Assembly: GCA_015680685.1 (NCBI GenBank)
Contig: MNCI01026528.1
Location: forward strand, 1 to 28,754
DNA from: Gnetum montanum
Lineage: Eukaryota; Streptophyta; Gnetopsida; Gnetales; Gnetaceae
DNA length: 28,754 nucleotides
Direction: 5' to 3'
A program made the translations under genes and the position numbers. The notes beneath the pieces were generated by a model. That model saw nothing but the letters and a program-made list of their open reading frames with translations, was not told where the DNA came from and did no database searches. Positions 27,306 through 28,754 of this stretch are shown here, in pieces. The first letter of the stretch is position 1, and each line of letters starts with the position of its first letter.

Positions 27306-28754
27306 TAAGTAATTTATTAAAGGAATTACATTAAGATTGATATTTGTGATGTTATAAGCTATTTACTTTGGTCAATAGGTTGACCTTTTAAATCACACTT
27401 AAGGCATCATTATATTTCTATATATTTCTACAAAAGTATCATGTTCACTATATGATTTTGAGTAGATTAAACTCCATGTATTCACCTCTAGCATATCTTC
27501 CCATGCTAGGGCTACACAAAGTATTCTTTAAGCCATAACCTCCTATAATGAAACTTTGACAATTACTCTAACTTGCACGAGAGATCATGCTAGAGCAACA
27601 TGAGAGATGAGAGACGAAAGTTTTCATGTATCTTAAGGAATTGCCATGAAAATTATGATACTAAAACAAAATGGTCTTTTACATTAAAAATTTTAAGATA
27701 AATTCAAATGGATTTTAGTTTAATGTCTAGAATATGACAAAATTGAAAATGTCAAAAGGTTTCGGGTACACTATCTAACTCCCAACATTTATGCTTTTGA
27801 TCTCAATACAAAGATCCTCTCTCATAAAACAATCATGAAAATTCATTCATATGTCCCTAGCATCACTTTTTTAAATACTCCCTCCACTACCTTGCAACAT
27901 TGCCTAAGTGATGATAGGATCTATAATATTGTTTAAATATAATTTGAAAATGAAAAATGTTGTAATACAATAAATGATTTAATGGTAAAATCTTTAAATT
28001 ACAAAAGAAAGGTTGTGAATTCAAAACTTATTATGATCTAAATTTTTCTATTATTTTTCTCCATTGTGAATTTTCATTGTATTTCTATGTTTTCCCACCT
28101 ATGATGGTTTTTTAGGTTTGACATTTATTTTAGCTTCATTATTAATGGTGTACTATGCAAGGTTGGAATGGGATGATTATGCAAGGGGATTTCTTAGGTT
28201 GTCAAAAGGATTGAGAACAAGGAAAGTGTTGGGACTAAACCATTTCTTATTCAATGATATTTATGGTGGTTAACTAGAAGGCAAAGACTATAGTTTTGCC
28301 AAATCTATTGTTATTGTTGAGGAGGATACCTACATTTACCATGGTATTTTTGGCCCTTGCATAGAGGGAATTATCTTTGTTATACCTTAACTTGCATTAA
28401 TTGCATTATGCTAGCATGTGTGTTTGATGACCATCATGATAATTGCCTCATTCATGCTTATGTGTCCTTCGATTCCATCCCTACTTATTAATGGGCTTAG
28501 GTGTCATGACAAGTAGGGATAAAACCTAGGAACATATATTTAAATAAAATAAAATAAAAATTCAATCTTAATGAAATGGACATAATAGTTGTAGGCATCT
28601 ACAACAATAAAAGAGAGGTTGAAGTTTTAAGTTTTATTATCTACAATTTTTAACTATTGTTATAAAAATATACTTAGAATTTTCTTACAAAGTTTGCACA
28701 TCATGCATGGTCATGCCTACAATAAATATGAGTTATAGTAGTAAGTACAATATT
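27306..28754. other. AT-rich interval, no gene recognised
   Basis: Short inverted repeats are the only structure seen. GGTCAA-TAGG-TTGACC lies at 27370-27385 (two facing W-box cores). ATCCCTACTT / AAGTAGGGAT lies at 28477-28486 and 28511-28520 with a 24-nt loop. No coding region is supported. Confidence 0.5.

Overview
The window looks like nuclear DNA of a seed plant with a large, repeat-rich genome. The evidence is strongly AT-rich intergenic sequence, decayed Ty1/copia and Ty3/gypsy LTR retrotransposons, plant-type TATA boxes and a plant-like ATG context. A conifer or other gymnosperm is my guess, not something the sequence proves. Most of the window is an old mobile-element graveyard. One long open gene on the minus strand (about 22.5-26.5 kb) stands out because it is intact.

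Left part (1-4095): the 3' portion of a Ty1/copia element on the + strand, with gag, protease, integrase, reverse transcriptase, RNase H, a polypurine tract and a 3' LTR bounded by TGTTA/TAACA. It has many stop codons but very few indels, and its only ambiguous base (634) sits inside a suspicious 50-bp duplication. At about 5530-8260 lies the pol region of a minus-strand gypsy element (Athila/Tat-like) whose integrase and polymerase catalytic residues are mutated.

Centre (10740-17020): two related copies of an unusual element. Each has a G/C-rich minisatellite (higher-order period about 318 bp in copy A), then an AT-rich leader, then the start of the same reading frame. Copy A continues through two probable introns into a CxxC/CxxC plus DUF6570-like region typical of Helitron/Pif1-type proteins. 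Copy B jumps from the same N-terminal start to the C-terminal part of a Pif1-family helicase (motif VI and the terminal ALSRV block). Copy B ends with a 350-bp tandem duplication and a perfect 46-bp palindrome followed at once by CTAG-T. I read these as relics of one Helitron-like family, one truncated and one internally deleted. Both copies share the same premature TAG.

17.0-22.5 kb: AT-rich sequence with a possible LTR promoter (17563 onward), a weak leucine-rich-repeat relic on the minus strand, and a 39-bp tandem duplication near 21.1 kb.

22495-26526 (minus): an uninterrupted coding region of about 1340 codons for an acidic, repeat-built, probably membrane-anchored protein that I do not recognise. 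Internal homologies suggest that a smaller membrane-anchored ancestor was duplicated head to tail inside the gene, followed by 702-bp (234-residue), 90-bp and 36-bp tandem expansions, all kept in frame. A TATA box and a short upstream ORF precede it. To its right are short tandem repeats, a possible tRNA-derived SINE (about 27.14-27.31 kb) and AT-rich sequence with no recognisable gene.
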